From Symplocastrum torsivum CPER-KK1 (GTDB lineage Bacteria; Cyanobacteriota; Cyanobacteriia; Cyanobacteriales; Coleofasciculaceae): a DNA stretch of 56,227 nucleotides. The stretch lies in NCBI GenBank assembly GCA_019358875.1, contig JAHHIF010000053.1, forward strand, positions 1-56,227, in the 5' to 3' direction. The notes beneath the pieces are model-generated. The model did no database searches and was not told the origin of the DNA. It saw nothing but the letters and a program-made list of their open reading frames with translations. The position numbers and the translations under genes are program-made. Positions 1 to 7,072 of the stretch are shown here, one piece after another. The first letter of the stretch is position 1; the number at the start of each line of letters is the position of its first letter.

Positions 1-126
1 ACATCTACCTGAGCGGGGGTGCAAGGGTTTTGACGAATTTTACCAGATTTCCTGGGAGCTGAGCAACTATCAATCCCGCTTAAACTATTGATGGCTAAGG
101 GTTTCGGCTTTGTGCAGCAAGCCCTA
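1..126 (+). mobile_element. Insertion-sequence end, left copy of a 126-base terminal inverted repeat
   Basis: Bases 1-126 are identical to the reverse complement of 56102-56227; identity stops exactly at the shared TA next to the outer GGGC. One frame is open from the window edge (2-91) and encodes a 29-residue tail ending QSRLNY before a TGA, which would fit the C-terminus of a transposase stopping about 35 bases inside the element end. The inner border interrupts a second transposase gene. I do not recognise the family. A TA at both junctions is compatible with a TA-duplicating element such as IS630/Tc1 types, but that is only inference. Confidence 0.7.
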
Positions 127-128
127 CC

Positions 129-476
129 TATGCGATTGTTGCTTGGCGCTTGTTGTGGATTACCTACCAAGCCCGTGCCTTCCCTGAACAACCCGCAGAC
201 ACTGTACTAGAAACTCACGAGTGGCAGGCTCTCTACTGTCGGATTCACAAAACCTCAATCCCCACCACCACCCCTCCAACTCTGCACACTTGCGTGCGTT
301 GGCTCGCTCAACTTGGAGGTTTCTTAGGGCGCAAGCGTGATGGAGAGCCTGGGGTGAAGACCCTTTGGCGCGGTCGGCGACGTTTGCATGACATTGCTGT
401 CACTTGGCAACTCTCTCACTCTTCTCTTCCCGTTGTCAACTCCCCAACTGTTAAGAAAGATGCGATTAATGCATAG
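129..476 (+). pseudogene. IS4 (Tn5-like) transposase, C-terminal fragment
   Basis: The frame is open from about base 99, but recognisable transposase sequence starts only at the junction with the terminal repeat (YAIVAWRLLWITYQAR, from base 129) and runs to a TAG at 474-476. The run LAQLGGFLGRKRDGEPG followed by KTLWRGRRRLHDI is typical of the C-terminal dimerisation part of Tn5-type IS4 transposases in cyanobacteria. The catalytic DDE region and N-terminus are missing, so this is a remnant about 115 codons long, cut by the neighbouring element. It lies tail to tail with the dndCD gene, 76 bases away, where further dnd genes might be expected. Confidence 0.8.
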
Positions 477-552
477 CTTAATAAGGGGGGAACAAGAAAA
501 GTCTCTGTAGCAAGCATTTAGGGAATTGATATTACAAGTAGTTCCATTTTGT

Positions 553-3500
553 TTACCAGAAATAGCCGAGTTTGACTTGGGTGTGATGCTTGTCTGCATC
601 GTACTGCAAAAGATATTCATGAGCGATCGCATTATTATCCCTTAACCGTTTTACTTCTTCTTCTCGGATTTCGGTGTCGGTGGAAAGCAGGATGACTTGA
701 TGGCTAGCTTGCGGAAAGTAGCGATCAACTAGGTTGTTGCGGTGGGTGGAGTCGAGGCGACCGAGTGGTGTATCGATCGCTACGGGGAGTTGCCGACCGG
801 ATGCACGGGCGAGTCCCCACAGGAGGGAGATTGCTAGCAGTTGCTTTTCTCCTGCCGAGAGGCGATGTTTGGGAACGGGTTGTCCTTCGTAATCAAATAG
901 GGATAGACAGAATGTTTCGGTATCAATTTGGATGCGATGCACCAGATTGGATTTGTGGAGCAGGTAGAGGAAGCACTCGGTTACTAGGGTTTCTAGTTGG
1001 TTGAGTTTGCGGAGTTTGAGGCGTTTTTTGAACTCTTTTAACGTTTCTTGAGCCTTGGCTGCGGCTTTGAGGGTGTGTTCGGTTGTCTGTTGCTCGATCG
1101 CAACAGTGCTGTAGTCTACAAGTTCTTGCTTGACACGGGCGATCGCTTTTTTGATTTCCTCCAACTCTCGATGAGCCTGTTCGTGGTCGGTTGAGAGGTG
1201 AATGACTTCAGTTTGTGCTTTTTGGAACTGATGTTTGAGTTTTTCGTAAACTTCGGGGGCTGCGGCTGTGGCTAGATAGCGTTCTGTGGCATCTATTTCA
1301 GTTTGAGAATCTTGCAAGTGCTGGATTCGTTCTTGGGCTTGCTGGATCGGGTTGGGTAACCAAGACTTCTCGGTTGACCTCTCCCCCTGCCCCTCTCCTG
1401 CAAGGAGAGGGGAGTTCAGTTCCCCCCTTCCCGCACTTCGTGCCGCTTCGCTATCGTAGGGAAGCCGGAGCTTTAGTGAGGAGGTTAGGGGGGTTAGGTC
1501 GGAAAAGTACTGGCTGGGTAATCCATGCTCCAATAAACTGGCAAGTTGATGGACGTGATTGGCACTGGCACCTAACCAAGCATCGATTTGAGTTTGGGTC
1601 AGGGCTTGTTGCTCAGCCGCTAGAAAGGCTTGAATCTGTTTGAGTTGGCTGGCTTTGAGTTTGAGCGCGGGTAGGAAGTCTAGGAGGCGTTGGTCGTGAG
1701 TTTGTATCTGGTCGCGGGCAGCTTCTTGTTGTTGGTGTTGTACTTCCTGTTGGGCTTGGAATTGAGCTTGTTGCAGCAGTGGTTGAATCATCGCCAGTGG
1801 CAGGATTCCGGCAGCTAAATCGCGCAGGGCTTGGCGATCGCTTTCTACCTCTTCTTGTAGGCGTTGAACCTTGGTTTCTAGGTTGGTTTGTTCGGCGGCA
1901 ATCTTGCCTCCTTGGGTCAGAAAAGCTTCTTCTGCTTGGTTTAGCTTGTTTTGTGCGGCTTCTAGTCGAGGTTGAATGGCAGCTAATTTTTGCTTGGCTG
2001 TCCGCTTTTCTTGGGTAAGGGACTCTAAGCGATGTTCAATTTCTTCGAGTTTTTTTAAGTCCTGACGTTTAGCGCTTGCTTTGCGTTTGCGGGCAATGAG
2101 TACGTCTAGATCGGTGGAGAGGCGATCGGGTAGTTCTAAACCGAGGAGCGATCGCATAGCAGTAACTACGATGGGTGGTAGTTCGTCTTGTTCTGCGAGT
2201 TCTTTGACTTGTTCTCCGTCAAACAGAAATAAATTGGAGATGCCGAGGGGTAGCAGGTCTTCAATTCGTTCATCCCAGGCATTGGTGAGGGCGGCATCGG
2301 GAGAGCCATCTTTAAGGATGTTCAGTGTGTCGCGTCCGTTTTTGGGTTGTCGGTTCCAGGTGCGATGGATTCGAAATTGGGTAGGTTGGGGTGCGTTGTT
2401 GAGGGTTTGCTGGAAGGTAAGTTCAATGGTTGTAGGTTCGTCGTCGGTTTGGCGGTTGACGCATTCTTTGAGGAAGTCGCTGTAGGATAGCTTGCCACGG
2501 GTGGAGCATAGAGCGCGTTGTCCGTAGAGTGCTAAACGGATGGCATCCATGAGGGTGGTTTTGCCGCCACCGTTCATGCCTCCGAATAGGATGATTGGCT
2601 GGTTGTTGTTGGGGGAAGTGAGGTCGATGGTGTGTTGACCTTGATAGGGACCGAAATTCTGCAAAACCAGTTCAGTGAGGATGATGTGGGGAATCCCTTG
2701 GGGTTTGTAGTCTTTCTCTGTTTCGGGCTGAGGAGTGGGAGTATCTTTAAGGCTGTAGCTTGCTGTGGATTCGGCTGCAAGGGGCGATGAGGAGGGAGCT
2801 TTGCTGAATTTCGCTTCTGCCCAGGAGTTGGGTTGAGCGATCTGCTTTGCAGCAGCGCAAGCTATCGCATTAGTTGGATTGGATGGGTTGGCTTTGTCTG
2901 TTGTCAGTTGTCTGACAGTATCAATATCGCCTTGGGTTGCAGCTTGTTTGAGGGTGCGAGTGCGATGGGCATTTTCTAGGGCTTCGTCTTTGGAGTCAAA
3001 ATTGATTTCGCAGCATTTATCTAGTTTTTCGTAGAGTCCAACGCGGCGGGACATGGTTTGGAACTGGCGTTCGGTGTCGAGAAGCCGATTCATGAGTTCG
3101 AGGTGCATGGAGTCCTCGCACAGTTCTGCAAGGATGCTCCATTCATCAACACCTAGGTAAGCATTGCCTGCATTGAGACGTGGATCGAGGAAGATTTCGC
3201 CAGTGACTTCGTGGTAGATGCGGGGGAGAGAATCGTCAAATTCGTGTTTTTCTTCTAGCCAAATCCGTCGAATTTCACTGAGTTCATCGAGGGAAATCAG
3301 TTCGATATCTTGCATTTCTGGTGGAGCTTTTTGACGGACTTCCTGTTGAGTTTTCAGAAGTTTTATCAACAGCTCATCTCGATAGGCTTTGATATAAGGC
3401 CCAGGAACATTCGTTACTTCTTTTTCTTTTGAGCCTTCTACATTGCGCTCAAAGAGTTGAACATTTCCAGTGATACGGCGAAAATCTCGATTTTGCCGCT

Positions 3501-4443
3501 CCTGTTCTAGCTTCTCATTAGTATGAAAATCTAATTCATCTCGAAAATCTAAGAGAGCTTGCATCCATTCTTTAGATTCATCGTTGAGAAGCATTGCTTC
3601 CATTGATTTGTCACGATCAACCAATGTACAAACCCAACAACCGAATCTAGAACTGCCGCAACTGGGGGTTGAAGTATCAATGACTAAAGGACATTCGTTA
3701 TCGGCAGAAGCTCCACGGTAAATTTGGAATAGCTCTTTGTTGCTATATCCCCAAGGATTTTCCCATTGCATTAAATACAGCCAAACCTGATCGTTACTCC
3801 AGTCTTCAATCGGTGTGTAGATTAGAGAATTAGGCAAACTGGCATTAGGACTCAGGCGATCGCGTATTCGGCCCTGTGCGTGTTTTGCCATTGTGGAAGC
3901 TCGCTTTTGGCTTTCGGCTTTGCGAGTGCCAAGAATTAAGATAGTTTCACCACTTTCACGAACAATGTCTCGGACAAAGCGGTTAGCAGGATTAATTTTG
4001 AGACGTGCCGTACACCATCTAAATTTATTACGAGGAGCCGGATACCCTTTACCCAGCAAGTTAACCCAAAAAGTATCTTCTAGCGAAGGTTTTAGCGGAT
4101 GGGGTTGAAACGGTAAATTCTTAGCCTGAGCTGATGTTTCCATTCGTTCCAAAGACTGGCGTACCCAAGCAGAAATGATGGGATTTTCAACTAATGTATC
4201 CGTCGAAATAATATGAATTGGTTTAGTTCGCTCTTTTTTGGGTAATGCAGCAATGGCATTCCAAACAAGTTGAAGCGCAGCAGTGCTATCCTTGCCACCG
4301 GAATAACCAACAACCCAAGGAACTTCATCTAAACAGTACAGTCCTTGAATTTCAGCCGTTAGCCACTTAACATCTTGTCTAACAGACTCTGCCAAAACGG
4401 GTTGGGCTGAACTTGGATTGTCAGCTTCTTGAATGACGTTCAT
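553..4443 (-). CDS. dndCD: Fused DNA phosphorothioation protein DndC-DndD
   Basis: Residues 1 to about 500 match DndC, the PAPS-reductase-like enzyme of DNA phosphorothioation: a PP-loop SGGKDS at 48-53, FRWCTARLK around C144, and cysteines C251, C262, C269 and C272 that could hold the known 4Fe-4S cluster. After a low-complexity linker (about 500-580), residues 585-1296 match DndD, the SMC/Rad50-like ATPase: Walker A GGMNGGGKTT at 621-630, long Gln/Glu-rich coiled coils, then an ABC signature (LSAGEKQ) and Walker B/D-loop (AIDTPLGRLDS) near the C-terminus. The two are normally separate genes of roughly 500 and 700 codons; here one frame runs through without a stop. A repeat palindrome is inserted in frame in the DndD coiled coil. 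No dndE follows. Fusion is seen directly; activity is inferred. Confidence 0.92.
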   Translation of the reverse strand: MNVIQEADNPSSAQPVLAESVRQDVKWLTAEIQGLYCLDEVPWVVGYSGGKDSTAALQLVWNAIAALPKKERTKPIHIISTDTLVENPIISAWVRQSLERMETSAQAKNLPFQPHPLKPSLEDTFWVNLLGKGYPAPRNKFRWCTARLKINPANRFVRDIVRESGETILILGTRKAESQKRASTMAKHAQGRIRDRLSPNASLPNSLIYTPIEDWSNDQVWLYLMQWENPWGYSNKELFQIYRGASADNECPLVIDTSTPSCGSSRFGCWVCTLVDRDKSMEAMLLNDESKEWMQALLDFRDELDFHTNEKLEQERQNRDFRRITGNVQLFERNVEGSKEKEVTNVPGPYIKAYRDELLIKLLKTQQEVRQKAPPEMQDIELISLDELSEIRRIWLEEKHEFDDSLPRIYHEVTGEIFLDPRLNAGNAYLGVDEWSILAELCEDSMHLELMNRLLDTERQFQTMSRRVGLYEKLDKCCEINFDSKDEALENAHRTRTLKQAATQGDIDTVRQLTTDKANPSNPTNAIACAAAKQIAQPNSWAEAKFSKAPSSSPLAAESTASYSLKDTPTPQPETEKDYKPQGIPHIILTELVLQNFGPYQGQHTIDLTSPNNNQPIILFGGMNGGGKTTLMDAIRLALYGQRALCSTRGKLSYSDFLKECVNRQTDDEPTTIELTFQQTLNNAPQPTQFRIHRTWNRQPKNGRDTLNILKDGSPDAALTNAWDERIEDLLPLGISNLFLFDGEQVKELAEQDELPPIVVTAMRSLLGLELPDRLSTDLDVLIARKRKASAKRQDLKKLEEIEHRLESLTQEKRTAKQKLAAIQPRLEAAQNKLNQAEEAFLTQGGKIAAEQTNLETKVQRLQEEVESDRQALRDLAAGILPLAMIQPLLQQAQFQAQQEVQHQQQEAARDQIQTHDQRLLDFLPALKLKASQLKQIQAFLAAEQQALTQTQIDAWLGASANHVHQLASLLEHGLPSQYFSDLTPLTSSLKLRLPYDSEAARSAGRGELNSPLLAGEGQGERSTEKSWLPNPIQQAQERIQHLQDSQTEIDATERYLATAAAPEVYEKLKHQFQKAQTEVIHLSTDHEQAHRELEEIKKAIARVKQELVDYSTVAIEQQTTEHTLKAAAKAQETLKEFKKRLKLRKLNQLETLVTECFLYLLHKSNLVHRIQIDTETFCLSLFDYEGQPVPKHRLSAGEKQLLAISLLWGLARASGRQLPVAIDTPLGRLDSTHRNNLVDRYFPQASHQVILLSTDTEIREEEVKRLRDNNAIAHEYLLQYDADKHHTQVKLGYFW
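1390..1412. repeat. REP-like palindrome inside dndCD
   Basis: CCCCTCTCC and GGAGAGGGG form a 9 bp perfect stem around a 5-base loop. The surrounding bases (about 1378-1460) translate in the gene frame to a Gly/Ser/Glu stretch including NSPLLAGEGQGERS that does not resemble coiled coil. Such pyrimidine-rich palindromes are common dispersed repeats in cyanobacterial genomes, usually between genes. It splits the DndD coiled coil near residues 994-1022 without shifting the frame. Confidence 0.65.
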
Positions 4444-4488
4444 TGGTGAATACTTCCTAACAACTTTTCTTCTTCAGACGAGGATTTA

Positions 4489-5010
4489 GCCCCCCTAGCC
4501 CCCCAATTCTGGGGGGAACTGAGCTTCTGCTACTTTGACAATGTGCGCTAGAACGGTTTGCAGATCGCTCAAAACATCTTCGTTTGTAAACCTCAGTACT
4601 TGATAGCCAAAAGCCTGAAGCTGCTCTGTCCGAACACTGTCATAGTCTTTTTGCTGAGCATGAATGTCTCCATCGACTTCAATAACCAACTTGCAGGCTG
4701 GACAATAAAAGTCAACAATAAAACGTCCCACTGGATGTTGAGAGCGAAACTTGAGTCCTGCCAGTTGACGACGGCTCAACGCACTCCACAAGTGAGCTTC
4801 TGCGGGAGTTAGCTGTTGACGCAAGCGACGAGCAGATTGCTCAATTGGCTTTGTAGTGCCGCGAATTCTATAAGAGTCTTTTTCCATCAGTACAGTGGGA
4901 TAGACGATATGGATAGGACTTATGCAGCCTTTATAATTTCGCCCTCCTAACCCCCCAACTTTGGGGGAAGCAGAACTCAAAGTCCCCCAGAATTGGGGGA
5001 TTTAGGGGGC
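4489..5010 (-). mobile_element. DUF559 cassette bounded by inverted repeats
   Basis: Bases 4489-4530 and the reverse complement of 4970-5010 are near-identical, sharing CCCCCAATTCTGGGGG and then GAG(C/T)TTCTGC. Each end is itself a palindrome. The right end carries a second unit (4941-4968), which gives a larger fold-back of the CCCCCTAA...CCCCCAA...GGGGG type frequent in cyanobacteria. The enclosed sequence is almost entirely one DUF559 nuclease gene, whose last residues (FPPELGG) are coded by the repeat. The unit sits in the spacer between dndB and dndCD. Mobility is inferred from the layout; no flanking duplication was found by eye. Confidence 0.55.
4495..4887 (-). CDS. DUF559 (Vsr/restriction-like) endonuclease-domain protein
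   Basis: A 130-residue protein of the DUF559 family, which has the fold of very-short-patch and restriction endonucleases. Visible are the N-terminal ARRLRQQLTPAEAHLWSALS helix region, GLKFRSQHPVGRFIVDFYCP, and the acidic core VIEVDGDIHAQQ followed by RTEQLQAFGYQVLRFTNEDV, which carry the expected D, E and Q/H positions of the PD-(D/E)XK core. The start is placed at the ATG at 4887, since the extra upstream frame is translated from repeat DNA. Members are widespread in cyanobacteria and their role is not established. It lies between dndB and dndCD, so a link to the Dnd system is possible but may be chance insertion. Confidence 0.85.
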   Translation of the reverse strand: MEKDSYRIRGTTKPIEQSARRLRQQLTPAEAHLWSALSRRQLAGLKFRSQHPVGRFIVDFYCPACKLVIEVDGDIHAQQKDYDSVRTEQLQAFGYQVLRFTNEDVLSDLQTVLAHIVKVAEAQFPPELGG

Positions 5011-5061
5011 GGGGAAATGTAATCGGGATGCTAGAAGAAATCAAATAGCTTTGAATACTTT

Positions 5062-6099
5062 TCAGATATCCTCCGAGGGTAAGCCTAGAGCCTTTTTGAG
5101 GTAACTAATCATAAAACTTCTGGAAGTTCGGTTGTTGTGGACGCTACCACCAACAATGATCGATCCGTCCCAGGCGGGATTAGAGCGTTCCCAGTTTATG
5201 GTCTGTAGAGGTTTGAGCCGATTTGCCCAATCATCGGGGTAGAGAGAAAGCAAAGCAGCGCCAGCGCCACCCAACCCAACCAGTGTTACCGCATGGCTGT
5301 GGACATAATCTCGGCGTAATTCACCAGCAGACACCTTTTTATGTAAAACATCTTGCCAATCAGACATTTGAGCAGCTACAGCGTTCCAGTATTGTGATGC
5401 TAAACTGCTTTGTTTGTCAAAATCAACATCCTTATAATTAGCAAGAAGTAGATTAGTTGCGGTATAGATACCGCTTAAGGTAAATAATTTGCTGGAGCGT
5501 GGTGGTAGGCTACTTCGCTCGGTGTCCGTCAGCTTGTTAAAGATTTTTACCGCTTTCATCACCGTCTTGGATAGAACTGCTTTGCGATCGCGGTGATCGT
5601 AGAGGATATTGAGCGATGGATCGGGACGAGCAGCATAGCGATTGAGATCGGTGAACATCTGCTGCGATCGCTTCAGTCCCACGTCCAGGAAGAAGACGAC
5701 CGAAATCGTTTCATCCCCAACTTCGGGGTTTTCCTTCAGAGCCATCTCAAATGCTGCACGTCGATGTTGTCCGTCATTTATGACAAACCTGGCATCCATT
5801 GGAATCTTTAACATTCCAATATCTTCTGAGCTGATTGGTTCAAACTTAATCTCAGCGTTGATTGAAACTGTGATGGCTGAGAAAATGTAACTGCTTGGGT
5901 TATCCAGGATATACTGAGCGATTTCTGGTATTCTTACCCGATTCAGTGTTCGCTGTGCCCTCATTTCAGCCGGAATTTCTTCATCGTCAAAGGAGAACAG
6001 CTTGGGAATCAGCCGGACGGGACACATAGATATGTAGTATTCACGCCCTGCTTGGATGCCCCTAATAGCTGGAAAAGTATGGTGAAAAGGAAGTACCAT
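5062..6099 (-). CDS. dndB: DndB, DGQHR-domain transcriptional regulator of the Dnd system
   Basis: 345 residues with the signature NDGQHRRAAFE near residue 110 and a following FTDLNRYAARPD stretch, typical of DndB. In other bacteria DndB is not needed for phosphorothioation itself but represses the dnd operon and lowers modification. The N-terminal MVLPFHHTFPAIRG and the length fit the family. It lies upstream of and co-directional with dndCD, separated by the DUF559 cassette, and 12 bases downstream of a small unknown gene. An AGGA stretch before the ATG could serve as ribosome binding site. Family assignment is firm; the regulatory role here is inferred. Confidence 0.9.
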   Translation of the reverse strand: MVLPFHHTFPAIRGIQAGREYYISMCPVRLIPKLFSFDDEEIPAEMRAQRTLNRVRIPEIAQYILDNPSSYIFSAITVSINAEIKFEPISSEDIGMLKIPMDARFVINDGQHRRAAFEMALKENPEVGDETISVVFFLDVGLKRSQQMFTDLNRYAARPDPSLNILYDHRDRKAVLSKTVMKAVKIFNKLTDTERSSLPPRSSKLFTLSGIYTATNLLLANYKDVDFDKQSSLASQYWNAVAAQMSDWQDVLHKKVSAGELRRDYVHSHAVTLVGLGGAGAALLSLYPDDWANRLKPLQTINWERSNPAWDGSIIVGGSVHNNRTSRSFMISYLKKALGLPSEDI

Positions 6100-6111
6100 A
6101 AATTTTCATCC

Positions 6112-6396
6112 TCACTTTCGTTCTATAAGCTGAAGTGTTCTAACTGTTTCAGGTTGTAGATTTTCGCTTACATACACTAGTTGCAACTCTAAAAAATCGG
6201 CAAGACGACTTAGATGCTTACGAGGAAGATTGGTATACCCAAACCCTTGAACTTCCTCAGGATTGTTTTCGCATCCTGGCTCAAGGGTATTCCATCCCCA
6301 CTCAACAGTCGGTTGTATAGCTTTAACGGTGTCCAAAAAAACTTGTACTTCCTTTTGACAGGAACCATTTACTTGGAATTGCCTAAGGTTTGTCAC
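6112..6396 (-). CDS. Small unknown protein preceding dndB
   Basis: I do not recognise this 94-residue protein. The start is set at a GTG (6396) because GAGGAG lies 7 bases upstream; a TTG five codons earlier lacks such a site. It has a hydrophilic N-terminus, a Trp/Glu-rich middle (VEWGWNTLEPGCENN) and a C-terminal helix-like segment HLSRLADFLELQLVYV. It does not resemble DndE, which is a small basic helix-rich protein. It is 12 bases from dndB and surely co-transcribed with it, so it may be a Dnd accessory protein. A tandem 17-base repeat lies just upstream. Confidence 0.6.
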   Translation of the reverse strand: MTNLRQFQVNGSCQKEVQVFLDTVKAIQPTVEWGWNTLEPGCENNPEEVQGFGYTNLPRKHLSRLADFLELQLVYVSENLQPETVRTLQLIERK

Positions 6397-6408
6397 TAGG
6401 GCACTCCT

Positions 6409-6442
6409 CAAAGTTTATGTCTTATCAAAGTTTATGTCTTAT
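6409..6442 (-). promoter_or_regulatory. Two tandem copies of a 17-base repeat upstream of the dndB transcription unit
   Basis: CAAAGTTTATGTCTTAT occurs twice in a row, followed by a further CAAA. It lies immediately upstream of the ribosome binding site of the small gene that leads into dndB, in AT-rich DNA. A tandem site at this position could be an operator, perhaps for DndB itself, which is known elsewhere to bind its own promoter region. This is inference only. Confidence 0.4.
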
Positions 6443-6590
6443 CAAACAAACATTAACATACTTGACAGTAAAATCAATTTTTTGTATGCTCTATTTAACA
6501 TACAACAAATTACAAAAATTCTAATATTGCAAGATGTAACAAGTTGAGGTCAGATTAATTGTAATTTTCAATAGCTGGCTTGGAGATCGC

Positions 6591-7067
6591 TCAAGTTAGC
6601 CGCTTAATCCGTGCAATCATCTCTAAACAATTAGATAACCAAGCAGGTTCGCCGTTTTCCCAAGGAAAAATATGGATGTCATTGGATTTCATTTGGTTGT
6701 GCAAAGAACAAAGATATACCTTATTTGACGCAACTGTTTGACCTCCTAGTGAGTATGGAAAGAGATGATCTGCCTGAACTTCCTCGCCGAGGCTGCGAGA
6801 ACACTTGTATCCCCAAATTAGTTCTGAAGCACATAGTAAGCTATTCATCCCAACTTCTTTGTGAAAACTGCGACTACCACGCACTCCATTTACTCTCAAC
6901 TGTGTAGAGTCTTGACAGTAATGCCAAGGATGGATTAAAGCAAATGCATGAGGTAGAGAGAGATTACTTCTACAGTACGTCTCATATTGATTTAGCCAAC
7001 TACTTTGAAGAGAAAGTTCTAGAGATGTTATGTATTCTTGAGTGCAGCGAATACGGTACTCAAACAT
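6591..7067 (-). CDS. HNH endonuclease-like protein
   Basis: 158 residues. The C-terminal half contains ADHLFPYSLGGQT, then SNKVYLCSLHNQMKSNDIH, which gives the His, Asn and His spacing of an HNH (beta-beta-alpha-metal) nuclease. Cysteines in SLLCASELIWGYKCSRS and YLC may form a zinc knuckle. The N-terminal half is unfamiliar. The gene starts 5 bases after the stop of the DGQHR gene upstream, so the two form an operon. Next to a Dnd locus, a nuclease that recognises or excludes phosphorothioated DNA is a natural hypothesis, but nothing in the sequence proves it. Confidence 0.75.
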   Translation of the reverse strand: MFEYRIRCTQEYITSLELSLQSSWLNQYETYCRSNLSLPHAFALIHPWHYCQDSTQLRVNGVRGSRSFHKEVGMNSLLCASELIWGYKCSRSLGEEVQADHLFPYSLGGQTVASNKVYLCSLHNQMKSNDIHIFPWENGEPAWLSNCLEMIARIKRLT

Positions 7068-7072
7068 AATAC

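Noticed and set aside
2081..2485. Arg/Ser-rich frame opposite dndCD
   Set aside because: Opposite-strand shadow of a clear coding frame; composition follows from codon bias of the other strand.
4888..4980. N-terminal extension of the DUF559 protein
   Set aside because: Translated from the palindromic repeat (PKVGGLGGRNYKG type); the family begins at the internal ATG.
6112..6396. The small gene before dndB as DndE
   Set aside because: Acidic middle and Trp-rich motif do not match the small basic DndE; order is also wrong (DndE follows DndD).
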